Below, piece by piece: positions 1-5,641 of a stretch of DNA of 5,641 nt. A program made the position numbers and the translations under genes. Under the pieces are notes generated by a model, which was not told the origin of the DNA, searched no databases, and saw only the letters and a list, made by a program, of their open reading frames with translations. Within the stretch, counting starts at the first letter, position 1. Each line of letters begins with the position of its first letter. Origin of the DNA: Actinomycetota bacterium (GTDB lineage Bacteria > Actinomycetota > Actinomycetes > Streptosporangiales > Streptosporangiaceae); assembly GCA_003161205.1 (NCBI GenBank), contig PMOU01000237.1, positions 7,457 through 13,097 of the forward strand, written 5' to 3'.

Positions 1-1566
1 GCCGGTCAGGGTGCCCGAGGCGATCGGGGACTCGGCCAGCGCGATATCGCGAAGCCGCCGGAACGGCGCCGGGTACCCGGTGCCGAGGACGTGCATGTCG
101 AGCGGGAGGTAAAAGACCACATCGCCCGGCTGCTCGTTGGCCGCGACGATGGCCGACGCCAGCCGCAGGTCATCCGGGCGGGTGGCGGTCTGCCGGATCG
201 CGCCCTGCGGCCCCACCAGCATGGCCGCGAGAACCAGCACGACGAGCCCGGCGACCGCGGCCGGCACCCAGCCCAGGCCCATCCGCCGCACCGGTGCGGC
301 GGATGCGAGCCTGACGATGCCGACCAGACCCGTGGCCACGAGAATGGCCAGCGCGGGCAGGCAGAACTCGACGTACCGCTCGTAGTAGACCGGCTTGACG
401 TAGGACACCGCGATCAGCGCGAAGGGCGGCACGACCAGCCACGGCAACGCGACCGCCGCGGGATTCAGCGGCCGCCAGTCGTCGGCGATACAGGCCGCCA
501 CCAGACCCGCGAGCGCGAGCAGGGCGAACGGAAGCAGTAGTTCTTTCGAGCCGGCGAAGTCCTCCAGAAGCTTCGTGATCGCCGCGGAGTCGGGTCGTGT
601 CAGCCAGTCGATCTGCTCCTGCTGGCCGAGCGCGACGCGGAGCAGCGGAATGAGCACGACCAGCGCCGCGGCGCAGGCGGCCAGCCACCGCAGCGGCACC
701 CGGCCGATCCGGCGGCCGCGTGCCGGCCGGCCGCGGGCATCGGTGAGGAGCAGCGTCACGCCGTGCGCGGCCAGGATCAGCAGGCCGAAGATGTTGAACA
801 GGCCGGTCAGCGCCGCGGCGACGGCATAAGCCGACCACCAGCGCCACCGGCCATCGGCGCGGGCCCGGAGCAGCAGGTAGGTGGCGATCGCGGCGAACAT
901 CGTCACGATCGCATACGACCTGGCCATCTGGGCGTAGTACGTCATGTACGGCGCGGTCGCGAACACCATGCCGGACAAGAACCCGGTCAGGGCGGGAACG
1001 TTGAGGCGCACCGGCCGAGCCGTGTCCGGCGGCTGCGCCAGCGCGGCCGTCCGGCGGCCGATCGCCGCGGTGAACGCGGTCGCGACGACCATGGCACACA
1101 GCGAGGGAAAGCGCAGGGCGGTGGCCGAGGTCCCGATAGCGGCCGCGACGACGTGCATGAGCAGGTAGTAGGCGCCGTGCACGGCGTCCATGTGCCCGAG
1201 CAGGGTAAAGATCTGGCCGACCGGCCGGTTGATCGCGTCCTTGGTGTACGCCTCGTCCCGCCAGAGCGAGGGGCCGCCAATTTCGTACCCGCCCAGCACG
1301 AACGACGTCGCCGCGGGAACGGCGATCACCAGCCCGCCGGTCAGCCGGGCGCGGCCCCTGGAGCTCTTCGAGCGGCCCACGGCCCCGTTCGCGTTCGCGT
1401 TCGCGGGCCCGGCGCCCCCGGCGGACCGGTCATCCGCATCGGTGCGGCGGCTGCGCCCGGCGTGAGCAGCCGGCGCCACGCCCAACGTCGCCTGCCGGGA
1501 GACCTGGCCGCTCGACGGGCCCGCCGCGGCGGGATCCTCAGCCCCAGAGCCGCTCTGCGACACCAT
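1..1566 (-). CDS. GT-C type membrane glycosyltransferase (family 39 / mannosyltransferase-like), 3' end cut by window edge
   Basis: This frame stays open from ATG at 1566 to the left edge, giving 522 codons without a stop, so the gene is partial at its C-terminus. Residues 1-78 are a hydrophilic Ser/Gly/Ala-rich tail with an Ala-Asn repeat and a basic stretch before the first membrane segment (about 79-96). The next loop carries SLWRDEAYT (100-108); the acidic D104-E105 pair sits where GT-C enzymes place their catalytic/metal-binding acid. HMDAVHGAYYLLMH follows (125-138), then P206 and YAQMARSYA (211-219), and RYVEFCLPAL (397-406). About ten further hydrophobic segments lie between 131 and 453. 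After the last one is a non-membrane tail with a PGDVVFYLP motif (479-487). Such enzymes transfer a sugar from a polyprenyl-phosphate donor on the outer membrane face; the acceptor is unknown here. An in-frame TAG at 1620-1618 bounds the start upstream. GTG at 1563 or V63 (GTG at 1380) are less likely starts. The family is fairly sure; the sugar is not. Confidence 0.85.
   Translation of the reverse strand, partial: MVSQSGSGAEDPAAAGPSSGQVSRQATLGVAPAAHAGRSRRTDADDRSAGGAGPANANANGAVGRSKSSRGRARLTGGLVIAVPAATSFVLGGYEIGGPSLWRDEAYTKDAINRPVGQIFTLLGHMDAVHGAYYLLMHVVAAAIGTSATALRFPSLCAMVVATAFTAAIGRRTAALAQPPDTARPVRLNVPALTGFLSGMVFATAPYMTYYAQMARSYAIVTMFAAIATYLLLRARADGRWRWWSAYAVAAALTGLFNIFGLLILAAHGVTLLLTDARGRPARGRRIGRVPLRWLAACAAALVVLIPLLRVALGQQEQIDWLTRPDSAAITKLLEDFAGSKELLLPFALLALAGLVAACIADDWRPLNPAAVALPWLVVPPFALIAVSYVKPVYYERYVEFCLPALAILVATGLVGIVRLASAAPVRRMGLGWVPAAVAGLVVLVLAAMLVGPQGAIRQTATRPDDLRLASAIVAANEQPGDVVFYLPLDMHVLGTGYPAPFRRLRDIALAESPIASGTLTG
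1387..1404 (-). repeat. Three tandem copies of a 6-base unit inside the membrane enzyme's N-terminal tail
   Basis: The plus strand reads (gttcgc)x3. Read as coding sequence this gives Ala-Asn three times (residues 55-60) in the disordered tail ahead of the first membrane segment. Gain or loss of a unit would change the tail by two residues without shifting the frame. Confidence 0.7.
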
Positions 1567-1568
1567 CG

Positions 1569-1577
1569 CCCCCTTCC
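1569..1577 (-). promoter_or_regulatory. Ribosome binding site of the membrane glycosyltransferase gene
   Basis: On the minus strand GGAAGGGGG ends two bases before ATG 1566; its GGAAGG core sits five bases from ATG and eight from the alternative GTG at 1563. This purine run is the only good Shine-Dalgarno-like match between the in-frame stop at 1620-1618 and the coding region. It supports a start at 1566 (or 1563) and therefore inclusion of the hydrophilic N-terminal tail. Confidence 0.55.
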
Positions 1578-1691
1578 GCGCGCCGGTCCCGCGCCTGGCG
1601 GCATGTCGGACCTCAGGCTATCCGAGACCGGGCCGCGCAGTTGGGCGACCGTGATTCGCCAACGGGAGAATGCGCCCCGACGTCGAGCCGC

Positions 1692-1739
1692 GGATGGATG
1701 CGAGTGGATGCGCGAGTGGATGCGCGAGTGGATGCGCGA
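1692..1739. repeat. 12-base tandem repeat, three perfect units plus one degraded unit
   Basis: The unit GTGGATGCGCGA occurs without a gap at 1704-1715, 1716-1727 and 1728-1739. A shortened imperfect copy (ATGGATGCGA, 1694-1703) precedes them. The array lies in the gap, about 130 bases upstream of the membrane enzyme's start, so it would fall in that gene's leader if the promoter near 1885 is used. The period of 12 is a multiple of three, so it leaves long open frames on both strands, which explains several spurious small frames here. Whether it is a protein-binding array or a simple slippage product cannot be told. Confidence 0.9.
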
Positions 1740-1802
1740 AGTCACCCCCGACACCTGCGCCTCTTCTCGCCACATGGGTCACCAGGCCAGGCTCACTGGT
1801 TT

Positions 1803-1856
1803 TCGATGGTTGTGGCAACGTAACGAAAAGATTAGGTAGGCTGCCACAACCATCGA
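1803..1856. repeat. Perfect 15-base inverted repeat around a 24-base loop
   Basis: The left arm TCGATGGTTGTGGCA (1803-1817) is the exact reverse complement of the right arm TGCCACAACCATCGA (1842-1856). The 24 bases between (1818-1841) are relatively AT-rich and asymmetric. Neither strand shows a T-run after the stem, and the loop is long, so a standard intrinsic terminator is unlikely. Options are a paired operator for a dimeric regulator, an RNA stem in the membrane enzyme's leader, a weak terminator for the large gene about 127 bases upstream, or a remnant of a small mobile element. Confidence 0.9.
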
Positions 1857-1879
1857 CTCCGGATTCGAACGAGAGCTTA

Positions 1880-1910
1880 CCTATAGCACCACTGGTCACA
1901 GGAGCCGCAA
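1880..1910 (-). promoter_or_regulatory. Candidate extended -10 promoter reading toward the membrane glycosyltransferase gene
   Basis: On the minus strand TGCTATAGG (1888-1880) resembles an extended -10 box (TGnTATAAT), four of six in the hexamer. A weak -35-like TTGCGG lies at 1910-1905 with a 19-base spacer, longer than ideal. Transcription would start near 1873 and make a leader of roughly 300 bases containing the inverted repeat and the tandem repeat before ATG 1566. The position, upstream of a gene with a 417-base gap, is sensible, but this is a motif match only. Confidence 0.3.
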
Positions 1911-1983
1911 AGCTAGCGTTGGGCCGGATCTGGGCAGCGACTGATCATCCTTCATAGCGGGGATGCTGCGTTCCGGGCCGCGA

Positions 1984-4900
1984 TCAGGGGGTGAAGAGGC
2001 GGTCGCAGACGCGGGCGGCCGCCTTGCCGTCGTCGAGGGAACAGAATCTGGCCGCGAAGCGCTGGTAGGCATCGCGGTACGGGGCGGCTACCGCATCGAT
2101 GTCCTTCAGGGCCCCGATCACCTCGGCCGAGGTGGCCAGCAGCGGCCCGGGGGCTTCGGCTTCGAAGTCGAAGTAGAAGCCGCGCAGGTTGTCGCGGTAT
2201 TCGGCGAGGTCATAGGTGAAGAACAGGATGGGCCGGCCCGTGACCGCGTAGTCGAACATTGCCGAGGAGTAGTCGGTGACCAGGACATCGGCCACCAGGT
2301 AGAGCTCGGTGATGTCGGGATACGCGGTGACGTTGATCGCGAACCCGTCCCGCATCCCCGCGGGCACGTCGTCCGCCATGTGGTGGTGGCCGCGGATGAG
2401 GAACACATGGTCCTCGCCGAGCTCCCGCCAGGCCCGTTCCAGGTCGAGGCGCATGTCGAACCGGTACCTGCGGCCGTTCGCGTACACCTGATTGTCCCGC
2501 CAGGTCGGCGCGTACAGGACGACCCGCTTGCCCGCGGGCAATCCCAGCCGGTCCCGCACCCGGGCCGCGAGCTCAGCCACATCACCGCGGCGCAGCAGGT
2601 CATTGCGCGGGTAGCCGTACTCGCCGATCTCGCCCTCGTACCTGAAGGCGCGGCGCATGAGCGGCGTGCTGAACGGGTTCGGGGACAGCAGCAGATCCCA
2701 CTGCGCGACATCCCTGGCCAGCTGGTCGAAGTAGGCCGTCCCGCTGATGAACTGGGGGTTGGCGATGTCGAAGCCGATCCGCTTCAGCAGCGTGCCGTGC
2801 CAGGTCTGCAGGTAGACCTGGCCGTCTCGCTTACGGAACGGCGGCTGCATGTCGTCGTTGGAGACCAGGTACCTGGACCGGGCCAGGGCCTCGTAGTACT
2901 CCTGGGTGCCCCGGAGCACGGCCGTGCCGCCGTCGGGCACCGGGACCGACCAGTCGGTGACGGCCCACAGCTGCTCACGGTCATCGCCCCGGCGGCGCAG
3001 TTCCTCCGCGATCCCGAGCGGGTTATCGCCGCACTGCTTGCCCTTCCAGCTGATGAACAGGATCTGGTCCAGGACCGGGGTGCGAGCCATCGCCGGGTAG
3101 AAACCGCGCCGCAGCGCGCGCTGTCCGAAGTTGCCCTGTTCGACGCGCCGGAGCCTGGGCTCGGCGGTGAGCATCGGCTCGCCGTGACCGGTGACGATCA
3201 GCCGGTACCACTTGCGGCCCGCGGACATCCGCTCACCCGAGACGTCGCCGAGCCGGTCATGGTCGTAGGTAAGTTCCGCCAGCGCCTCCGGGCCGCCACC
3301 CACCGGACGCAGGTACAGGTTCCATTCGCCGTCCCGCAGCGGGATGCCCGGGCCGAAGAACGGCATCCGCTCCAGGTCGGCCTCGACGCTGAAGCGCTCG
3401 CCCTCGCGGTGGAAGGCGATCGCGTGGGAATCGGCGGACCCGATCCTGCGCAGGAGTACCTCGTGCGGCCCGGCGGCGCCGAGGAAGCTACCGCGCAGCA
3501 CCAGGCGCCCGCCGGGCTGCCACTCGTGCTCGTCGATCACCGGACGCGGGGTGCGCTCTGCCATCACCAGATCACCGTAGCGGCTCCGCTCCACCACGGC
3601 CTCCCGGCGGCCGAAGATGTGCCTGCTCTCCGGCATGCCGTCCGGCCATGCCACCCTGACCCGCGGCCGCCCTGGCACCTTCAGGTAGACATCCCAGGCC
3701 ATCCCGTCGTCCCCGACCACCCGGCCCACCCGGTCCGCCACGTCCCCCGCGCCCGCCAGGTCCCGCAGCGGAACCCGCGCCCGGAACCTGCCCTGGCCGG
3801 CGGCCGCGGCGGGGAAGGAGCGGGTCGCCGCCCCGCGGTTGCGCACCAGCACCAGCTCGGCGTCGGTCCCGGACTGAGCCCCGGGCACCTCGATCTCGAT
3901 CTCGACCGCCCGGTCAGCGGGCCGGCTCGGCGGCGAAGCCGGATCCGCCACGGCCGCCACGGCCGCCGGGTCCGCGTCGACCCAGGCGTGCCCGGCCGCG
4001 AACGCGCCGAGCCGCCAGACGGCCATGTTCAGCCCGAGCCCGGCCCACCGGGCGCCGAACCGCAGGCCCGGCGTGATCTGGCGCGGTTCCGGCCGTTCGG
4101 CGGGGCCGGGTACCGGGGTATGCACGCGGGCCGGGCGCCATACGCCGTGACCGCGGACGAGCATGTAACACTGCCACTCCCCAGCGCCGCGGAAGCGGCG
4201 CGGGCTGACCGAGAACCGGAAACCGGACCAGTCGTAGTTGTAGCGTTCCTGCTCGGACAGCGCCGTGGCCTCGGGGTTCAGGAACGAGCGGGCAGGCAGC
4301 ACCACGGGCAGCCGGCGGCCGGGGGGCCGCAGGAACACGATCTTGGCGGTGTTCCTGCGCCTGGCGATGTCGACGGACGGCACGTTGGCCCGCCCGGTGA
4401 CCACCAGCCGTTCGCCCTTCTTGTCTCGGACCCAGGCGATGTCGTCCACCTGCATGTACGGATCCAGGTCGCGCCAGTGCGGCCGGAACACGCGGGCCGG
4501 CACCGGAACGGGCGAATTTTTTCTGAACGGCAGGTCTGCGTGCAACCGGCCCCATCGGCGCACCATGGGGACCTGGCGCACCGGCTGGTCCATCATCCAG
4601 GCGGCCAGCTCGGCGAGCTGCGGCATCGCCCGGATCCGGACCAGATGATAGGCCAGCTTGTGGGTGGCGGGCAGGCTGCGCAGCACCCGGCGGCCCACCT
4701 GGTCCAGGTAGCCGTTCACCAGGGCGGTGAACTCGGCCCGGTACTCCGCGGTCACCTTGTGCAGGTCCTGGACGTACAGCCACAGGTCGTTCTTCAGGGC
4801 CTTGCGCTGGTGGGCGCGCAGCAGCTTCGCCGTCGAGTGCTGCGCGATGAACTCGTCGATGTCGGCCAGCGCGGTCATCCGGTCCCGCAGGTTGGCGATG

Positions 4901-5571
4901 CTGCCGCGGCTCTGGGTTATCGACAGGCCGCCCTGCGCACGCTCACGCCAGTAGTAGACGATATCCGGAATCACGTCCACGGCCGTGGCCAGCACATGGG
5001 CCTTGGTCATGAGCCGGATGTCTTCCCACACCACCCGCTCCGGATAGGACAGCTGGTGGTCGTCCCAGAAGCGGCGCCTGAACAGCTTGTTCCACACCGA
5101 CACGTCATAGAGCAGTCGCGGCGTCCTGGTGATATGCGTCCTGGTCTGCCTGCCCTTGATGGCCAGCGAATGCAGCGCCGACGGGTTTATCCCCTTCGGC
5201 CCGATGCGCAGGACGGCGCCGCTGGCGAAGTCGGATCCGGAGCTCTCCAGCGCGTGCAGAAGCAGCTCATAAGCGTTGGCGGGCAGCATGTCATCGCCGT
5301 CGACAAAAGCGAGGAATTCCCCGCGGGCCCGCTCAACGCCGCGATTGCGCGCGCCGCCCGGGCCGCCGTGCTCGGGCTGGATCAGCGTGAACCGCGGATC
5401 GGCGGCGGCCTTCGCCCGGGCGATATTGGTGCCGCCATCGGTCGACCCGTCATCGACCATGATCACTTCCAGGTCGGTGAACGACTGGGCGGCGATCGAG
5501 TCCAGGCAGTCGTCGAGATCGTCTTCGTTGTTGAAGAACGCCACCACGACGCTGATCCTGGGGACTGTCAC
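1984..5571 (-). CDS. Bifunctional family-2 glycosyltransferase / CDP-glycerol:glycerophosphate glycerophosphotransferase
   Basis: This complete 1195-residue protein starts at GTG 5571 and ends at TGA 1986-1984. No other start codon lies in frame before the upstream TAG at 5633-5631. Residues 4-230 are a GT-A glycosyltransferase: VDDGSTD (39-45), GGARNRG (72-78), the nucleotide-sugar/metal motif DGDD (91-94) and WED (182-184), which fits the catalytic acid position. Residues 235-345 are mostly helical. Residues 350-800 form three beta-rich modules separated by a loose Ala/Pro-rich linker (528-556). Residues 825-1195 are a TagF-like domain: QTWHGTLLK (922-930, putative catalytic H925), GYPRND (986-991), YAPTWRD (1020-1026), RGHHH (1060-1064) and DITELY...VTDYSS (1086-1103). 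The TagF family moves glycerol-phosphate from CDP-glycerol onto a lipid-linked chain at the inner membrane face, so a teichoic-acid-like polymer is expected. The GT2 part probably adds a sugar; which one is unknown. No signal peptide or membrane span is evident. Confidence 0.93.
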   Translation of the reverse strand: MTVPRISVVVAFFNNEDDLDDCLDSIAAQSFTDLEVIMVDDGSTDGGTNIARAKAAADPRFTLIQPEHGGPGGARNRGVERARGEFLAFVDGDDMLPANAYELLLHALESSGSDFASGAVLRIGPKGINPSALHSLAIKGRQTRTHITRTPRLLYDVSVWNKLFRRRFWDDHQLSYPERVVWEDIRLMTKAHVLATAVDVIPDIVYYWRERAQGGLSITQSRGSIANLRDRMTALADIDEFIAQHSTAKLLRAHQRKALKNDLWLYVQDLHKVTAEYRAEFTALVNGYLDQVGRRVLRSLPATHKLAYHLVRIRAMPQLAELAAWMMDQPVRQVPMVRRWGRLHADLPFRKNSPVPVPARVFRPHWRDLDPYMQVDDIAWVRDKKGERLVVTGRANVPSVDIARRRNTAKIVFLRPPGRRLPVVLPARSFLNPEATALSEQERYNYDWSGFRFSVSPRRFRGAGEWQCYMLVRGHGVWRPARVHTPVPGPAERPEPRQITPGLRFGARWAGLGLNMAVWRLGAFAAGHAWVDADPAAVAAVADPASPPSRPADRAVEIEIEVPGAQSGTDAELVLVRNRGAATRSFPAAAAGQGRFRARVPLRDLAGAGDVADRVGRVVGDDGMAWDVYLKVPGRPRVRVAWPDGMPESRHIFGRREAVVERSRYGDLVMAERTPRPVIDEHEWQPGGRLVLRGSFLGAAGPHEVLLRRIGSADSHAIAFHREGERFSVEADLERMPFFGPGIPLRDGEWNLYLRPVGGGPEALAELTYDHDRLGDVSGERMSAGRKWYRLIVTGHGEPMLTAEPRLRRVEQGNFGQRALRRGFYPAMARTPVLDQILFISWKGKQCGDNPLGIAEELRRRGDDREQLWAVTDWSVPVPDGGTAVLRGTQEYYEALARSRYLVSNDDMQPPFRKRDGQVYLQTWHGTLLKRIGFDIANPQFISGTAYFDQLARDVAQWDLLLSPNPFSTPLMRRAFRYEGEIGEYGYPRNDLLRRGDVAELAARVRDRLGLPAGKRVVLYAPTWRDNQVYANGRRYRFDMRLDLERAWRELGEDHVFLIRGHHHMADDVPAGMRDGFAINVTAYPDITELYLVADVLVTDYSSAMFDYAVTGRPILFFTYDLAEYRDNLRGFYFDFEAEAPGPLLATSAEVIGALKDIDAVAAPYRDAYQRFAARFCSLDDGKAAARVCDRLFTP
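4516..4524 (-). other. A6 run made of consecutive rare codons at a domain boundary
   Basis: Codons 350-352 of the large gene read AGA AAA AAT, a six-A run (4522-4517) in a gene that otherwise prefers G/C at third positions. It lies where the helical part after the glycosyltransferase ends and the beta modules begin. Such runs can be sites of polymerase or ribosome slippage. Insertion of one A would enter a long open alternative frame ending at 3914, but that product is Arg/Pro/Gly-rich and looks like an ordinary high-GC shadow frame. Confidence 0.5.
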
Positions 5572-5577
5572 TGCTGT

Positions 5578-5581
5578 CTCC
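5578..5581 (-). promoter_or_regulatory. Ribosome binding site of the bifunctional transferase gene
   Basis: On the minus strand GGAG (5581-5578) lies six bases before GTG 5571. It is the only well-placed Shine-Dalgarno match, and the upstream in-frame codons back to TAG (5633-5631) include no start codon, so the GTG start is well supported. The site lies immediately downstream of the C/G-run hairpins, close enough for them to affect ribosome access. Confidence 0.7.
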
Positions 5582-5585
5582 GTTT

Positions 5586-5631
5586 CCCCGGGGGGACGAT
5601 CCCCCCCAGACCCCCCCTGATCACGGGGGGG
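5586..5631 (-). promoter_or_regulatory. C/G homopolymer leader that can form two hairpins or a G-quadruplex
   Basis: Read on the minus strand the leader is C7 (5631-5625), a seven-base spacer, G7 (5617-5611), TCT, G7 (5607-5601), a five-base spacer, C6 (5595-5590), then G4 (5589-5586). The first C7 pairs fully with the first G7; the second G7 pairs with C6. Cross-pairings are equally possible, so alternative folds compete. The two G7 runs three bases apart could also form a compact G-quadruplex in the RNA. No U-run follows, so it is not a classical terminator. It may be a translational control element, an intercistronic hairpin after a gene beyond the right edge, or merely low-complexity sequence. 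Confidence 0.55.
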
Positions 5632-5641
5632 CTACCCGCCC

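Larger units (their letters stand above)
1567..1983. other. Gene-free gap between two same-strand genes
   Basis: I see no convincing gene in these 417 bases. Open frames cross it on both strands, but their predicted products are low-complexity, driven by the 12-base repeat, and lack a good ribosome binding site or recognisable domain. About 1800-1900 is less GC-rich than the flanking genes, as expected of a control region. The gap holds a candidate promoter, a perfect inverted repeat and a tandem repeat, listed separately. No hairpin followed by a T-run is present after the large gene's TGA (1986-1984), so its terminator is not identified. Confidence 0.7.

Noticed and set aside
170..1099. A 309-codon open frame on the minus strand overlapping the membrane glycosyltransferase
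   Set aside because: Its product is Arg/Gly/Ala-rich with no domain. A different minus frame encodes a clear GT-C protein with family motifs, so this is a shadow typical of high-GC DNA.
763..1839. A 358-codon open frame on the plus strand
   Set aside because: It is antisense to the membrane enzyme, low-complexity (Arg/Gly/His/Pro-rich) and without recognisable motifs; its tail is only the translated 12-base repeat.
1832..1842. TTAGGTAGGCT resembling half of an iron-regulator (IdeR/DtxR) box
   Set aside because: One base is missing relative to the TTAGGTTAGGCT half and the second half does not match. Its place in the loop of the inverted repeat is noted, but iron control is not supported.
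1810..1842. Plus-strand promoter-like pair TTGTGG / TAGGTA with a 17-base spacer
   Set aside because: The hexamers are weak matches, and no plus-strand gene lies downstream; it would only produce RNA antisense to the end of the large gene.
1618..1899. Small open frames in the gap, some with triple repeats such as AHPL or IHSR
   Set aside because: The repeated residues come from the 12-base DNA repeat, which is open in several frames on both strands. No good ribosome binding site or domain supports any of them.
1850..1920. tRNA-like T-arm (GTTCGAATCC, minus strand, 1870-1861)
   Set aside because: The T-stem has a mismatch, and no matching acceptor, anticodon or D arm can be formed around it, so it is not a tRNA and is poor evidence for an attachment site.
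3914..4783. A 289-codon alternative minus-strand frame inside the large gene
   Set aside because: It is Arg/Pro/Gly-rich without motifs and overlaps well-formed protein modules, so it is a shadow frame even though an A7 slip at 4517-4522 would enter it.
1..5571. Possible control by rare TTA leucine codons (bldA-type)
   Set aside because: I found no in-frame TTA codon in either gene; each plus-strand TAA I checked falls out of frame with a leucine codon.
1982..5622. 10-base inverted repeat (GATCAGGGGG at 1982-1991, CCCCCTGATC at 5613-5622) flanking the large gene
   Set aside because: The match is half homopolymer, one copy covers the stop codon and final residues, and there is no transposase or target duplication. 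Chance is the simpler explanation.

Overview
The window looks like chromosomal DNA of a high-GC Actinomycetota species. Both genes are strongly GC-rich with G/C at most third codon positions, one starts with GTG, and both encode protein types common in actinomycete cell-envelope loci. The genus cannot be fixed from the sequence. I found no RNA gene, CRISPR array, transposase, integrase or phage gene.

Layout, all coding on the minus strand and so read from right to left. (1) 5572-5641 is a short leader holding runs of seven and six C or G that can fold into two GC-only hairpins or a G-quadruplex just before a ribosome binding site. (2) 5571-1984 is one complete 1195-residue bifunctional enzyme. 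It has an N-terminal family-2 glycosyltransferase, a middle of three related beta-rich modules, and a C-terminal CDP-glycerol:glycerophosphate glycerophosphotransferase (TagF-like) domain with its motifs intact. (3) 1983-1567 is a 417-base gene-free gap. It contains a candidate extended -10 promoter, a perfect 15-base inverted repeat around a 24-base AT-richer loop, and three perfect tandem copies of a 12-base unit. (4) 1566-1 is a multi-pass membrane glycosyltransferase of the GT-C / family 39 (mannosyltransferase-like) type. Its end lies beyond the left edge, and 522 codons are visible.

The two genes suggest a cell-surface polymer locus. The bifunctional enzyme would build a glycerol-phosphate (teichoic-acid-like) or mixed sugar/glycerol-phosphate chain on the cytoplasmic face. 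The GT-C enzyme would use a lipid-linked sugar on the outer face to glycosylate a polymer, lipid or protein. That pairing is inferred from position only. The wide gap suggests that the membrane enzyme has its own promoter and a long, structured 5' leader.

The two genes belong to known families. The less ordinary material is non-coding: the C/G-run leader, the long-looped perfect dyad and the 12-base tandem repeat. Within the large gene, the three-module middle and an A6 run of rare codons also stand out. I see no clear sign of a wholly new system.
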